In this document: piece by piece, positions 12,582 through 25,344 of the stretch | How positions within the stretch are numbered: position 1 is the first letter of the stretch | Layout: each line of letters opens with the position of its first letter | Source of the DNA: Rutidosis leptorrhynchoides | Lineage: Eukaryota; Streptophyta; Magnoliopsida; Asterales; Asteraceae | DNA: 64,000 nt | Assembly (NCBI RefSeq): GCF_046630445.1 | Contig: NC_092341.1 | Location: forward strand, 9,299,501 to 9,363,500 | Direction of reading: 5' to 3' | Translations under genes and position numbers: made by a program | The notes under the pieces: model-generated | Told to the model about the DNA's origin: nothing | The model's database searches: none | What the model saw: the letters and a program-made list of their open reading frames with translations, nothing else

Positions 12582-15091
12582 ATGCACCGAGCAAGATGTT
12601 CACCACCTTTTGTACGTTCACCACCTGTAACTAGATCAAGACATTTAGCAAATATTACCGCCGTTGATTTTTCTTTAGAATCGTCATCCAGTCGACCAAG
12701 TACTCCAGTTCAAATTTCCGATAATCCATTTTTTGAACCCGACCTCACAATTGAGAATCCGGAGAATATTCAGGGACGATTCATAGATCCTGAACCACTA
12801 AACTTTCCTCCGGAACCACCAATCATTCAAACAGAGATTGTTGAGGAACGAACCATTAAATCAGAATCCTCTAGTGATTCCGATTCAACAAATTCAATTA
12901 CGGAGAATCTGGAACCATTAAGTATGGAAGACCGAATGAGAGCTAAACGCACTGGCCAAGGTCACGCAATTACTCATCCAGACATTAATGCGCCAGATTA
13001 TGAAATCAAAGGACAAATTCTACACATGGTGACTAATCAATGCCAATTTAGTGGTGCACCGAAGGAAGATCCAAATGAACATTTACGTACCTTTAATAGG
13101 ATCTGCACACTATTTAAAATCCGAGAAGTGGAGGATGAACAGATATATCTCATGTTATTTCCATGGACTTTAAAGGGAGAAGCCAAAGATTGGTTGGAAT
13201 CGTTACCTGAAGGGGCGATTGATACATGGGATGTTTTAGTTGAAAAATTTCTTAAACAATTCTTTCCTACATCTAAAGCCGTAAGACTTCAAGGAGAAAT
13301 TGTTACGTTCACACAGAAACCAAATGAAACTCTATATGAGGCGTGGACAAGATTTGGAAAGTTGTTGAGAGGATGTCCGCAACATGGTTTAGACACCTGT
13401 CAAATAGTACAAATATTCTACCAAGGAAAGACATAGATATAGCAGCTGGTGGTTCTATTATGAAGAAAACCGAAACTGATGCTTACAAAATTATTGATAA
13501 CACTGCTTCCCACTCACATGAGTGGCACCAAGAAAAAGATATCGTTAGATCATCTAAAGCAGCTAGAGCCGATTCTAGCCATGACTTAGATTCCATTTCC
13601 GCAAAGATAGATGCTGTCGAGAGACGAATGGAAAAGATGACTAAAGATATTCACTCAATACGAATTAGTTGTGAGCAGTGTGGAGGACCACATTTGACAA
13701 AAGATTGTCTCAGTATTGAATTAACAATGGAACAAAGAGAGAATATTTCATACATAAACCAAAGACCTGGAAATAATTATCAGAATAATTATCAACCGCT
13801 AAGACCAATTTACAATCAAAACCAGAATTATAACAGAAATATTCCATACAACAACCAACAAGGTCCTAGCAATCAACAAGTATCCAATAATACTTACAAT
13901 CAGCAAAGACCTAATTTTTAAAACAAACCACCACAACAAACCGATGATAAAAAGCCGAATTTAGAAGATATGATGACGAAGCTAGTTGAAACTCAAACGC
14001 AGTTTTTCACATCTCAAAAACAAACCAATGAACAAAATGCTCAAGCATTTAGAAATCAACAAGCTTCTATTCAAAATCTGGAACAAGAAGTAAGTAACCT
14101 AGCAAGGTTAATAGGTGAAAGAAAACCGGGAAGTCTACCTAGTGATACAAATGCTAACCCCCGGAATGAAACAGCTAAAGCCATTACCACAAGAAGTGGT
14201 ACAACACTTAAACCATCTGAAATACCTGTAACTTCTGATGAAGCTATTCCTACTCCACAAGATTCCCAACCTAATCAAGATAAGGAAAAAGAACCGGTAG
14301 TTGAAAAGGTTAATGAAGATAACACAGCTAAGGATAAACCTTATGTTAAACCATACCAACCACCACTTCCTTACCCGAGTAAAATGAAGAAAGAGAAACT
14401 TGAAGCCGAGCAATCCAAATTCTTGGATATGTTTAAACAGATAAATGTAAATCTTCCTTTCATTGATGTGATTTCAGGAATGCCTAGATATGATATATTC
14501 TTGAAAGATCTAATCTCAAATAGAAAGAAAATGGAAGAACTCTCGGCTGTTACCATGAATGCTAATTGTTCAGCAGTACTGTTGAATAAGATACCAGAAA
14601 AACTATCTGATCCAGGAAGTTTCACAATTCCATGTTTTTTGGGTAGTCTTAGTTCAATAGAAGCATTGGCAGACTTAGGTGCTAGTATAAATCTAATGCC
14701 GTATTCACTATACGCTAAACTAGACCTTGGAGAATTGAAACCAACCAGAATAAGCATACAACTAGCCGATAGATCAATAAAATATCCTAGAGGGATAATG
14801 GAGAACATGCTAGTTAAAGTTGGTACTTTAGTATTTCCAGTAGATTTTGTTGTTCTGGACATGGAAGAAGATTCTCAAGTTCCTCTCATATTAGGAAGAC
14901 CATTCTTAAACACGGCTAAAGCAATGATAGACGTGTTCGGTAAGAAATTGACCCTAAGTATAGAGGATGAGAGTGTTACCTTTTCAGTTGATAGAGCAAT
15001 GCAACAACCACAATCTGCAGATGATACATGTTATTATATTCAAACTATAGATGCACATGCAGAATTATTAGAAGAATCTCCAGAATTATAA
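12582..15091 (+). CDS. Athila gag and protease region
   Basis: The start lies near 12,582 (MHRARCSPPF, with RSRHLANI). The retrotransposon gag domain follows (QFSGAPKEDPNEHLRTFNRI at about 13,050 to PNETLYEAWTRFGKLLRGCP at about 13,370), then a short Cys motif (CEQCGGPHLTKDC, about 13,670). After that come a Gln/Asn-rich segment, the Athila-typical NLARLIGERKPGSLPSDTN with ITTRSGTTL (about 14,095-14,210), and a protease region with ALADLGASINLMPYSLY (about 14,665), where the aspartate is in the D-L-G-A form seen in this lineage. It encodes structural proteins of virus-like particles and the processing protease. It is a fossil with a small number of breaks. Confidence 0.85.
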
Positions 15092-15145
15092 GGAACAGGA
15101 GAATGTTCTTTAGGAGAAGGTAATGAACCAATTGATGAAGCTGAA

Positions 15146-18100
15146 ATGTTAGTTACACTTATAGCTAATGGATATGAACCAACAACAGAAGAAATTCAAA
15201 TGCTAAAAGAAGAAGACAGATATCGATACAAATCATCAATAGAAGAACCTCCGAAATTAGAGTTAAAGCCACTTCCAAACCATTTGGAATACGCTTATTT
15301 ACATGGTGAATCTGAATTACCTGTAATAATATCGTCTTCTCTTACTGAAAATGAGAAATCACAACTCATTTCTGTGTTGAAAGCTCATAAACCATCCATT
15401 GCATGGAAGATTCATGATATTAAAGGAATAAGTCCTTCGTATTGCACACATAAAATCCTTATGGAAGAAGGTCATAAAACGTATGTGCAACGCCAACGAA
15501 GACTAAATCCTAATATGCAAGATGTAGTTAAGAAAGAGATTATTAAACTGCTAGATGCAGGTCTAATTTATCCAATCTCTGATAGTCCATGGGTAAGCCC
15601 AGTTCAATGCGTGCCTAAGAAGGGTGGCATGACTGTCATTACAAATGAAAAAAATGAGCTTATTCCTACTAGAACTGTAACAGGATGGCGTGTGTGTATT
15701 GATTATAGAAAATTAAATGACGCCACCAGAAAAGATCACTTTCCCTTACCTTTCATTGATCAAATGTTGGAAAGATTAGCCGGAAATAGTTACTATTGTT
15801 TTCTAGATGGATTTTCCGGATATTTTCAAATTCCAATAGCACCTGAAGATCAAGAGAAAACCACTTTCACGTGCCCTTATGGTACTTTTGCTTACAAACG
15901 CATGCCATTTGGACTTTGCAACGCCCCTGCAACCTTTCAAAGGTGTATGATGGCGATTTTTCACGACATGATAGAAGAATGCATGGAAGTTTTCATGGAT
16001 GACTTTTCAGTCTTCGGTGATACATTTGAATCATGTCTAGTTAATCTGGAACGAATGCTCATTAGATGCGAACAGTCAAATCTAGTACTTAATTGGGAAA
16101 AATGCCATTTCATGGTTAAAGAAGGCATCGTTCTTGGTCATAAAATTTCAAAAGAAGGAATTGAAGTGGATAGAGCTAAAGTAGATGTAATTGCTAAACT
16201 TCCACATCCCACCAATGTTAGAGGAGTTAGGAGTTTTCTAGGGCATGCCGGTTTTTACCGACGTTTCATAAAAGATTTTTCTAAAATCGCCACTCCTATG
16301 AATAAACTCCTAGAAAAGAATGCTCCATTCATCTTTTCAGATGAGTGTATCAAATCTTTTAATATTCTTAAAGAGAAACTAACTAATGCGCCGATCATGA
16401 TAACACCAAATTGGAATCTACCATTTGAACTAATGTGCGATGCAAGTGATTTTGCAATGGGAGCCGTTTTAGGACAAAGGATTGAAAAACGATTTCAACC
16501 TATATATTATGCTAGTAAGACGTTACAAGGAGCACAAATGAACTATACAACTACTGAAAAAGAACTCCTTGCTATTGTCTTTGCTTTTGACAAATTTCGA
16601 TCATATCCCGTTCTAGCAAAAACGGTGGTCTATACCGACCATTCTGCTCTTAGATACCTATTTTCAAAACAAGATGCTAAACCAAGATTAATCCGTTGGA
16701 TCTTACTCTTACAAGAGTTTGATATTGAAATCCGAGATAAAAGAGGAGCAGAAAATCTCGCCGCTGATCATCTTGTTCGTCTTGAAAATCCTGAGTTAGA
16801 AGTTCTAAATGAATCGGCCATACAAGACAACTTTCCTGATGAATATCTATTGAAGATAGATTATAAAGAAATTCCATGTTTTGCAGACTATGCAAACTAC
16901 TTAGTTTGTGGATTCCTTGAAAAAGGATTATCGTACCAAAAACGAAAGAAATTCTTCAGTGATATAAAACACTATTTTTGGGAAGATCCACATCTGTTTA
17001 AAAATTGTCCCGATGGAATAATACGCCGATGTGTATTTGGAGATGAAGCTAGTAAAATATTAAACCATTGTCACACAGGACCAACAGGAGGGCATTATGG
17101 GCCTCAACTAACAGCAAGAAAAGTTTATGATGCTGGATTCTATTGGCCTACAATTTACAAAGACGCACACCTTCTTTGCAAATCCTGTGATGCTTGTCAA
17201 AGGGCCGGAAAAATAAGTCAACGTGATGAAATGCCACAAAATGTCATCCAAGTATGTGAAGTATTTGACATTTGGGGTATTGACTTTATGGGTCCATTTC
17301 CAAAATCTCATAATAATCTATATATACTCGTAGCCATTGATTATGTATCTAAATGGGCGGAAGCACAAGCTCTCCCAACTAACGATGCACGAGTTGTAGT
17401 CAACTTTTTAAAACGTCTTTTTGCAAGGTTTGGAACACCGAAAGCTTTAATAAGTGATCGGGGTACTCATTTTTGTAATAATCAACTTGAGAAAGTTCTT
17501 AAAAGATATGGAGTAACTCATAAAATCTCCACCGCATATCATCCACAAACAAGTGGACAAGTTGAAAATACCAACCGAGCTTTAAAACGTATTCTAGAGA
17601 AAACCGTAGGATCAAATCCGAAGGAATGGTCCATTAAATTGGAGGATGCACTCTGGGCTTTTAGAACAGCCTACAAAACTCCAATTGGAACCACACCTTT
17701 TAGACTTGTTTATGGAAAAGCATGTCATCTTCCAGTAGAAATTGAACACAAAGCATTTTAGGCTTTGAAGACATGTAATCTTGATTTACATGAAGCCGGA
17801 CGTCTACGATTAAGTCAACTAAACGAATTAGAAGAATTAAGACATGAAGCATACGATAATTCGTTAATCTATAAAGAAAGAACGAAGAAATGGCATGATA
17901 AAAGAATCAGAAGTTCAAAAGAATTTAAGGAAGGAGACAGAGTTCTTCTTTTCAATTCACAATTCAAGCTATTTCCTGGAAAATTGAAATCAAGATGGTC
18001 TGGACCATTCATAGTTAAAAGAGTTTTTCTATACGGAACGATAGAATTAATAAATTCAAATGGGATTGAATTTAAAGTTAATGGTCACAGAGTTAAACAC

Positions 18101-18166
18101 TACATAGATAGTCCGATGGAAGTCGACAACGAAGTTAATCACAATTTCGACACCACAGCTAACTAA
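15146..18166 (+). CDS. Athila pol region (RT, RNase H, integrase)
   Basis: RT motifs are [20 protein letters not shown] (about 15,690) and [13 protein letters not shown] (about 15,985). RNase H begins near [20 protein letters not shown] (about 16,420) and ends with [13 protein letters not shown]. The integrase zinc domain ([17 protein letters not shown] … CDACQRAG, about 17,070-17,200) is followed by the catalytic core ([42 protein letters not shown]) and a C-terminal segment to 18,166 ([20 protein letters not shown]). It makes cDNA and integrates it. Most of the region is open; about one break. Confidence 0.92.
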
Positions 18167-18330
18167 GTGTGGGGAGAATCAAGTCTTTAAAGGATAATAT
18201 GTATTTCTGTTAGAGTTAGATTGTCTGTTTTCGTGTAGTTCTCGAAAATGGAACCCGAATGGTCTTTCCCTAGCAGACCCTAAACAACTAGTCTTCTCCC
18301 CCCATTCTGAATTTTTATTTTTTTTAGGAA

Positions 18331-18747
18331 ATGAAGACTGCCTGTGAACTAAACCATGGTCTAATGCTACACGCTTTGATCACTAAGCGTAATAATGACA
18401 CACTTTCGAGTGAAATAGTATCAGTAATCAGAGAAAGATTGGACGGAGTTAGAAAAGGATCCAGATGCGAAGATAATAAGTTACAATTTGGTAAAGGAAA
18501 ATCAAAATTCGCAGCGAAAAGAAGAGCACGACACCTAGAAAGATGTCACAAATGCAGAAAATGGTCACATGGAGGTAAATGTTCAAATAATCAAACCTAT
18601 TCAAATACCGAATTTGTTACTTTATGCAGAGACGGACCGTTCATATGTTTAGAAGAAAAGACACTGAATGCTCGAGGTTACGCCTATGTAGCCATGGAAA
18701 ACCAATTAAACCGACTATCTTATGAATGGGATAGATCATATAACTAA
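18331..18747 (+). CDS. Small Athila accessory ORF with CCHC-like motif
   Basis: A 138-codon ORF between pol and the env-position ORF. It is basic in the middle (KSKFAAKRRARHLERC) and carries CHKCRKWSHGGKC (Cys-x2-Cys-x4-His-x3-Cys), a compact zinc-knuckle-like arrangement distinct from the gag motif. The C-terminal part is acidic/neutral and ends DRSYN. No known function is recognised; an RNA-binding accessory role is inference from the motif and charge. It could also be a degenerate exon-like remnant or a chance ORF, but its codon composition resembles the neighbouring coding regions more than the AT-rich spacers. Confidence 0.5.
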   Translation: MKTACELNHGLMLHALITKRNNDTLSSEIVSVIRERLDGVRKGSRCEDNKLQFGKGKSKFAAKRRARHLERCHKCRKWSHGGKCSNNQTYSNTEFVTLCRDGPFICLEEKTLNARGYAYVAMENQLNRLSYEWDRSYN

Positions 18748-19929
18748 GAAATCTATTTCACAGGTAAGTCTGTACAGTCTTTATTTTTATTTTTTATTTT
18801 TAACCTTTTGATAATAAACGCTAATTTGTTCGCTATAAAGTATTAAATTGGTATTGAATAAAATTAGGTTTGGCGACCGAAATTATTGATATCATTCAAA
18901 AATTTATTACATCATTGCGAAATTTAACGTTTATTCTTAAGGTATAAATATCTTTAATCATTCAACCCAAAATATTTCAAAAATTCGTCATGAGTTAAAT
19001 TAGGTCATGGAACCGAAATTACTTTACCGAAAAGAGGGGCGCATATTTTTGATAATATTTGATTGATTAAAGTGGGATAAAAAGCCAAAAAGATTTTTAA
19101 TTTTATTTTTACCATGTTTTTAAAATTAATATTTAAATCTTAAATTAATATTGTAAACTTTGTAAAAACAATATTTTTAAAATTGTAAATATTTGAAAAA
19201 TTAATATAAGTTTGGTATGAATTTATAATATAAATTTTTTAATTAAGTTTGGTGTGAATTTTTAATTTTTAAAATATGAATTTTTAATTTTATGCATTTC
19301 AAATTTTAAGTTTGGTGTGAATTTTTAATATTAATTTTGAATTTTATATTTAAGTTGTGTGAATTTAAAAACAAAAATTTACTTTATCTCATTAAGTTAA
19401 AAATATGATTTTTAAAATTCGTCGTGAGTTGAAGACTAGGTCTTTGAACCGAAATTGCTTTACCCGAGGGAAGGACGAGAACTTTTATTATCATTATTTT
19501 TAATCTTATTGAATTAAAGTATGCCAAAAACATTAAAAAAAACCCAAAAATCTTAGCTTTTAAAACAATCGCTACAAAAAGACAAATTTTAAAATTTTGT
19601 CGAAGGACGGACTAGGACATCGATCCGAAACGACCTCGTCCTAAATAACAAGGGAAACAAAATTTTAAAATTAATTACTTAATTGTTTTAATTAGTATAA
19701 GATGTTATAAAAAAAAAAAAAAAAAAACTCCGCGAGTCGCGGAGTTTGAAGGGTAATATACCGCGACTCGCGGAGTTCCTAAAATCCAGAAAAAAATATA
19801 AACGCAGAACTGATCAGTCCCCAACCCACAACACACAAAAAACTGCGAAAATACTGCCGAAAAAACCCGCAAAAACACCCCCAAAATCACAATTTTTAAC
19901 CGTTAATCATCAAATCTTTTACTAAAATC
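18748..19929 (+). other. Athila spacer before env-position ORF, with repeats
   Basis: AT-rich and non-coding. It contains recurring phrases: 'aagtttggtgtgaattttta' variants near 19,213-19,340, and paired 'cgtcatgagttaaattaggtcatggaaccgaaatta' / 'cgtcgtgagttgaagactaggtctttgaaccgaaatt' type blocks near 18,990 and 19,420. Both look like old internal duplications. A palindrome pair and TATA-like box lie near its end. Confidence 0.6.
19728..19803 (+). promoter_or_regulatory. Candidate internal promoter before the env-position ORF
   Basis: CTCCGCGAGTCGCGGAG (19,728-19,744) and CCGCGACTCGCGG (19,761-19,773) are followed by TATAAAC at 19,797-19,803. Palindrome order, spacing to the TATA-like box (23 versus 22 bases) and the linking phrase 'gagtttgaagg' match the LTR promoter module at 9,733-9,808. 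The env-position ORF starts 127 bases further on. Promoter function is inferred. Confidence 0.45.
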
Positions 19930-21318
19930 ATGTTGAGAAGGATGCTATCAAGGAATTACTCAAGAAAAACGACTGAAAGGGGTGAATCTTCATCCCAAGC
20001 TCGCAATGCTCCTGCTGAGAATGCGGAACAACAGGAGGTGGATAACTACTACAAGAAAGATATACCTCATCCAGTTATGACATTTTCTGATATGCACTTG
20101 GAAGATTTGCACCCTGACCTGAGATTTGACAGACTTTGGATAGATTATCCAAAATACCAAAGGGGTTTGCATACTCTTCATTCTAAAGTTGTTGAGGTAC
20201 CTAGGGTCATAGAATGGGGACCATTAGAAGCTGTAGAATTGGCCAGGCCAATTAGGGAATTACTTGCACAGAGGTATGGTAATTCTACTTTTAATGACTG
20301 GGTACGTTTATTCACCATGCGTAGACCTGTATATAAAGTATGGTGTGAAGAATTGTTGTGTAGTATAGAATTAAATGATCGGGTAGCTAGTTTAACCGAT
20401 CGATCTTTTATTAGATTTTTGTTAGGAGGTTCGATGCGCCACATGTCTTTACTAGACATGGCTCAGGCTTTACGTATATATACGCCTGAGGAGTTAGCAT
20501 CTGCCGATTGTAGAGGGTTGATACTAAATGGTAGAAAGATAGATGAAAATTTTGATACACATGGTGTATGGAGTCAAATGACAAGCCATCACCGATTCAA
20601 AGGGGGAAATTACTCTTATTTGGATATAGATAGAGCTGAATTAAGAGTGATTCATAGGTTTTTAGCTAATTCGATTACACAAAGAGATAAGAACAAGGAA
20701 AAGGTAAATGAACAGGATTTATTTTACCATATGTGTATTCGAGACCCACAAAGCGCTGTAAGTATACCTTATTGTGTGGGTTATTATTTATCAGCTATGG
20801 TTAGGGGGATGAGACCGCATAGCATAATAGGAGGTGGTATTTTTATTACTTTGATTGCTGAATATCTCGGTGTGGATATAAGTCGGGGGGGATTATTAGT
20901 AGAAGAACCAGAACCCCGCGATACAATAGGTTTAAATGTATACCATGGTGCGAAAGTTTTGAAGAGGCGAAATAACGCCGCAGTACAATACCATGGTAGA
21001 CATCCACAGGTTGAGAGAAACCAACAGCAAGGTAATGTAGGAGGGGGAAATGAAATGCAAGAAATGCAAAGGTTTATAGCTTCACAGGAGTACGAAAATG
21101 CTAGACAGAGAGCATTTGAAGATTGGCAAGTTCATCAAAACCAAATCATAGCTCATTGCCAACATATAGGTAGAAACTATATTCCTACTCCAAAACCCAT
21201 ATTCCCTCCCTGGTCTATAGAGATGCAACCACCGTATCCTACGTATAACCCAGCCGAAGAATTCTATAGCACCTATGGTTATGCATGGAACCCCTATTGG
21301 TATCAGTATCATCCCTAG
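19930..21318 (+). CDS. ATHILA ORF-1-type protein in env position
   Basis: A 462-codon open frame starting MLRRMLSRNYSRKTTERGES, then a globular region (FSDMHLEDLHPDLRFDRLWI; MSLLDMAQALRIYTPEELAS; HGVWSQMTSHHRFKGGNYSY; DPQSAVSIPYCVGYYLSAMV) and a Gln/Tyr/Pro-rich tail (NPAEEFYSTYGYAWNPYWYQ). It resembles the ATHILA ORF-1 family that follows pol in Athila elements; this ORF sits where env lies in errantiviruses. I see no clear signal peptide and no convincing transmembrane segment, so an envelope role is not supported by the sequence. It is part of a retroelement fossil; this frame itself is open. Confidence 0.7.
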   Translation: MLRRMLSRNYSRKTTERGESSSQARNAPAENAEQQEVDNYYKKDIPHPVMTFSDMHLEDLHPDLRFDRLWIDYPKYQRGLHTLHSKVVEVPRVIEWGPLEAVELARPIRELLAQRYGNSTFNDWVRLFTMRRPVYKVWCEELLCSIELNDRVASLTDRSFIRFLLGGSMRHMSLLDMAQALRIYTPEELASADCRGLILNGRKIDENFDTHGVWSQMTSHHRFKGGNYSYLDIDRAELRVIHRFLANSITQRDKNKEKVNEQDLFYHMCIRDPQSAVSIPYCVGYYLSAMVRGMRPHSIIGGGIFITLIAEYLGVDISRGGLLVEEPEPRDTIGLNVYHGAKVLKRRNNAAVQYHGRHPQVERNQQQGNVGGGNEMQEMQRFIASQEYENARQRAFEDWQVHQNQIIAHCQHIGRNYIPTPKPIFPPWSIEMQPPYPTYNPAEEFYSTYGYAWNPYWYQYHP

Positions 21319-23383
21319 TCTACTTAGTTTTATTTATTTTGTAATTTGTAATGTTGATACGTTTAATACTTATGTTAATATTGTAATAGTTTTTATAATT
21401 TTCTAACTTTTATTCTTAGATTCTAATAATTTTTGAATGTGGGGTAATATACCAAACTTCAAAAATATGTATATATGTTTGCAGTTTATCTTATGTACAC
21501 AACAGGGTAAAACAACGCATTTTCAAAGACTGGCATTAAGTTCAGCAAAAGCAACTAATTTTGACGACAAGATGCAAAATATATGTGAAATAACAACAAG
21601 ACGGAATGAACAAATGATGTGCACCATTTATCATTCAGCAAACAAACGCCAATATATTTGGAAACTTTGGTAAAATTTAATCATTTTCACACAAATCACC
21701 CTCAATAATTTAAATTGTTACTGATTTCTTGCAAATGAGGGCATTGCAAGATCTTAAGTGTGGGAAGGGGTTAAATTCTTTCGGATTTTAAAATTTTTAT
21801 CTTAAACACTGGGTTACTATTAAAAATACTAGTAAAGCAGTAGTTGTATTAGAATCTAGTGCTCTCTGATAATAAAGAACAGCCCTAGTCTTATATACTG
21901 ACTACCCAATTCTAGTAAAATTTTTCAAAATTTTCAATTAAATGAACTCAAAATCATGTTTATACATATTTATGAACGATAAAACTAGGTTTTAACACCG
22001 AAATTATTGTAACCTCGGAAAGGACATAAATTGAGAAACAAACCAAAATGTTAAAATTCATTTAAAATGGAATAGAGGACAATAAAAAGGAAAATAAAAG
22101 CCAAGTGTGGGAAAATTCTCCAAGTTATTCAAAACATATATCACATATTTTTGTACAAATAACTGAAAATACTTTTGCTTTGGACTAAACTAAAAAGTTT
22201 TACCTGATTTACTGTAAGAAAGATGGATCTACACGATGAATCAATTCCATCATTAAAAGTAAAGTCATCCGAAAAAGACACGCGCTTCTTGATTTAGGTC
22301 AAGAAGTTGTCGTCCAGACCAGCTGTAGGTTGACGAAAAATCTAGAAAAGTCATCACTAAAATCAGCAGGAAATCCACGGACCTCAGCATTAAACAGGGT
22401 CGCCAAGTGGTCAGATTTATCCTAACCATGAGAAGGATTTATCTCGTAAAATGGGGGTACCATGCAAATTAGCTGGATAAGACTAATGAATCAGATCCCC
22501 AGAAAGGATAATCTCCTTAAAGATTAAAAATCAGCTTTTAAAGCCTGATATTACTCAATCCTAGAGATTGACCTTAAAGATTGAGAATTCAAACTCATGG
22601 AATTCAATGATATCTAAACTCGAGCTTGAACGAGAAAATATTTTGATCAAAAATAAAACCGATTTGTTTTCTGAAAACCCTATTTTCAATGCGTTCATTA
22701 CCATTGAACGTAAAATCCTAGGAATTCACCTGGAATTCATTAGGTCACCTGAACTAAATCGGGTGTCAACCGTAAGAACGGTGGTTGCATAGTGGTCAAA
22801 GACAGGACCTTGTGCCAGACCGAAAAATCATAAGGGTGAGCTTTACTATTGCTCCTACCAAGGATAGTAATTGCGTCCGACACGTTATAGACCATAATTA
22901 AAAGCATGTCAGGGGACATTGCCTTAACAGTTGCTTGTTCAACGCTTTCCTTTACAACCGGACGGTAGTTTACCGAAAGGTAATATACGGGACAAGTAAA
23001 CTGGACGTGTTGCTTTCCAAATACAAGGTTAGCAAGTGGGTGACACAAAACCATAAGTTTTGAGCTAAAATTTTCAAATCTGAAACCCACCAAACCCACA
23101 AAAATATTTTGCAAACACCGGTAAAGGGTTATTTCGGAAAACTTATCTAGGGTAAAAACTAGATTTAATTTTCAAAAGATCAAATGTTTTCATAAAGATC
23201 CAATTTCCTTAATGGATCTAAATTTTTATAGTCATGTGGGACTGTAAACCATATCGTTACTACCATTGTTTATACCGCCGTATAGAAATCACTGATGTAC
23301 AAAGTGTGAAGAATAAAGAAGTGATTCTAGTATTTCAAGACGATATTGCTTGAGGACAAGCAACGCTTAAGTGTGGGAATATT
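21319..23383 (+). other. Athila 3' spacer and polypurine tract
   Basis: About 2 kb without a supported gene; the open frames in it are short and lack family features. It contains several purine-rich 'aagtgtgggaa' phrases (near 21,760 and 22,100) that echo the polypurine tract 'agtgtgggaatatt' just before the 3' LTR (23,369-23,383). Confidence 0.65.
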
Positions 23384-25344
23384 TGATAATGCTAAAAACG
23401 AACATATATTTCATAGCATTATTCCTCAAGAAAGACAAGCTTTTAGTTGCAATTGTTCTATTTACAAGTGATATTCGTTTAAATAATAAAAGGTGAAGAC
23501 AAAAGACAGATTCGACGAATTGAAGACGCAAACGACCAAAAAGCTCAAAAGTACAAAAGACAATCAAAGAGGTTCCAATTATTGATAAGAAACGTCTCGA
23601 AATTACAAGAGTACAAGATTCAAAATGCAAAGTACAAGATATTAAATTGTACGCAAGGACATTCGAAAATCCGGAACCGGGACCAGAGTCAACTCTCAAC
23701 GCTCGACGCAACGGACTAAAAATTACAAGTTAACTATGTATATAAATATAATATAATATATAATTAATTATATAAATTATATATATATATTATATTTATA
23801 TAATAAACCGTCGGTAAACAAAGAGCCAAAATGGAGTGAGCTGTATTTACAAACTCCGCGACTCGCGGAGTTTGAAGGCAAAAAGGGCCGCGAGTCGCGG
23901 AGCCCCAAATTCTGAAACTCCCTATAAAAGCAAACGAATTCTGATCGCAAAAACCAACATATATATATCCATCCTCTCTATATCTATATGTAAATATTTA
24001 TATTTATATTTTAATTTTAATTTTAATTTTAATTTTAATCTTAATAATAAGGGTATGTTAGCAAATATTGTAAGGGTGTAAGTCGAAATTCTGTCCGTGT
24101 AACGCTACGCTATTTTTAATCATTGTAAGTTATGTTCAACCTTTTTAATTTAATGTCTCGTAGCTAAGTTATTATTATGCTTATTTAAAACGAAGTAATC
24201 ATGATGTTGGGCTAATTACTAAAATTGGGTAATTGGGCTTTGTACCATAATTGGGGTTTGGACAAAGGAACGACACTTGTGGAAATTAGACTATGGGCTA
24301 TTAATGGGCTTTATATTTGTTTAACTAAATGATAGTTTGTTAATGTTAATATAAAGATTTACAATTGAGCGTCCCTATAAATTACCATATACACTCGATC
24401 GGACACGATGGGCGGGGTATTTATATGTACGAATAATCGTTCATTTAACCGGACACGGGAATGGATTAATAGCCACTAGAATAATTAAAACAGGGGTGAA
24501 ATTATGTACAAGGACACTTGGTATAATTGATAACAAAATATTAAAACCTTGGGTTACACTCAGTCGACATCCTGGTGTAATTATTAAACAAAGTATTAAA
24601 ATCTTGTTACAGTTTAAGTCCCCAATTAGTTAGAATATTTAACTTCGGGTATAAGGATAATTTGACGAGGACACTCGCACTTTATATTTATGACTGATGG
24701 ACTGTTATGGACAAAAACCAGACGGACATATTAAATAATCCAGGACAAAGGACAATTAACCCATGGGCATAAAACTAAAATCAACACGTCAAACATCATG
24801 ATTACGGAAGTTTAAATAAGCATAATTCTTTTATTTCATATTTAATTTCCTTTATTTTATATTTAATTGCACTTTTAATTATCGTACTTTTTAATTATCG
24901 CAAGTTTATTTTATCGCACTTTTATTATTCACAATTTCATTATCGTTATTTACGTTACGCTTTAATTTAAGTCTCGTATTTATTTTTAATATTTTACATT
25001 TGGTTTTAACTGCGACTAAAGTTTTAAAATCGACAAACCGGTCATTAAACGGTAAAAACCCCCATTTATAATAATAATATTACTTATATATATATTTGTA
25101 TTTTTATAAAAGTAAACTAATATAGCGTTAAGCTTTGTTTAAAGATTTTCCCTGTGGAACGAACCGGACTTACTAAAAACTACACTACTGTACGATTAGG
25201 TACACTGCCTATAAGTGTTGTAGCAAGGTTTAAGTATATCCATTCTCTAAATAAATAAATATCTTGTGTAAAATTGTATCGTATTTAATAGTATTTTCTG
25301 CTAAAATATAATAGCTATTTTATATACACCTCGCATAACTATCA
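23384..25344 (+). repeat. Athila 3' LTR
   Basis: TGATAATGC...CTATCA, 1,961 bp, nearly identical to 9,265-11,219. Palindromes are at 23,854-23,870 and 23,888-23,900, and the TATA box at 23,923-23,929. It is followed by the target duplication GCGGC. Confidence 0.95.

Larger units (their letters stand above)
9265..25344 (+). mobile_element. Athila-lineage Gypsy element, 16.1 kb, both LTRs present
   Basis: The element is flanked by the 5-bp target duplication GCGGC (9,260-9,264 and 25,345-25,349) and has LTRs at 9,265-11,219 and 23,384-25,344. The order is LTR, tRNA-Asp-type primer site, long leader, gag, protease, RT/RNase H/integrase, a small CCHC-like ORF, an ATHILA ORF-1-type ORF in env position, a long 3' spacer, polypurine tract, LTR. 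Aligning the LTRs by eye gives about 17 substitutions in roughly 1,950 bp (about 0.9%), plus a few microsatellite length differences. At the often-used rate of 1.3e-8 per site per year this is about 0.3 million years. It looks nearly whole, with a handful of breaks, and sits inside Copia-A. Confidence 0.95.

Noticed and set aside
12164-12630. Hydrophobic open frames in the Athila leader
   Set aside because: T-rich composition explains the Phe/Leu/Ser content; they are not supported as genes.
22740-23114. Minus-strand open frame of 124 codons in the Athila 3' spacer
   Set aside because: No recognisable domain, AT-driven composition, and no second copy with support.
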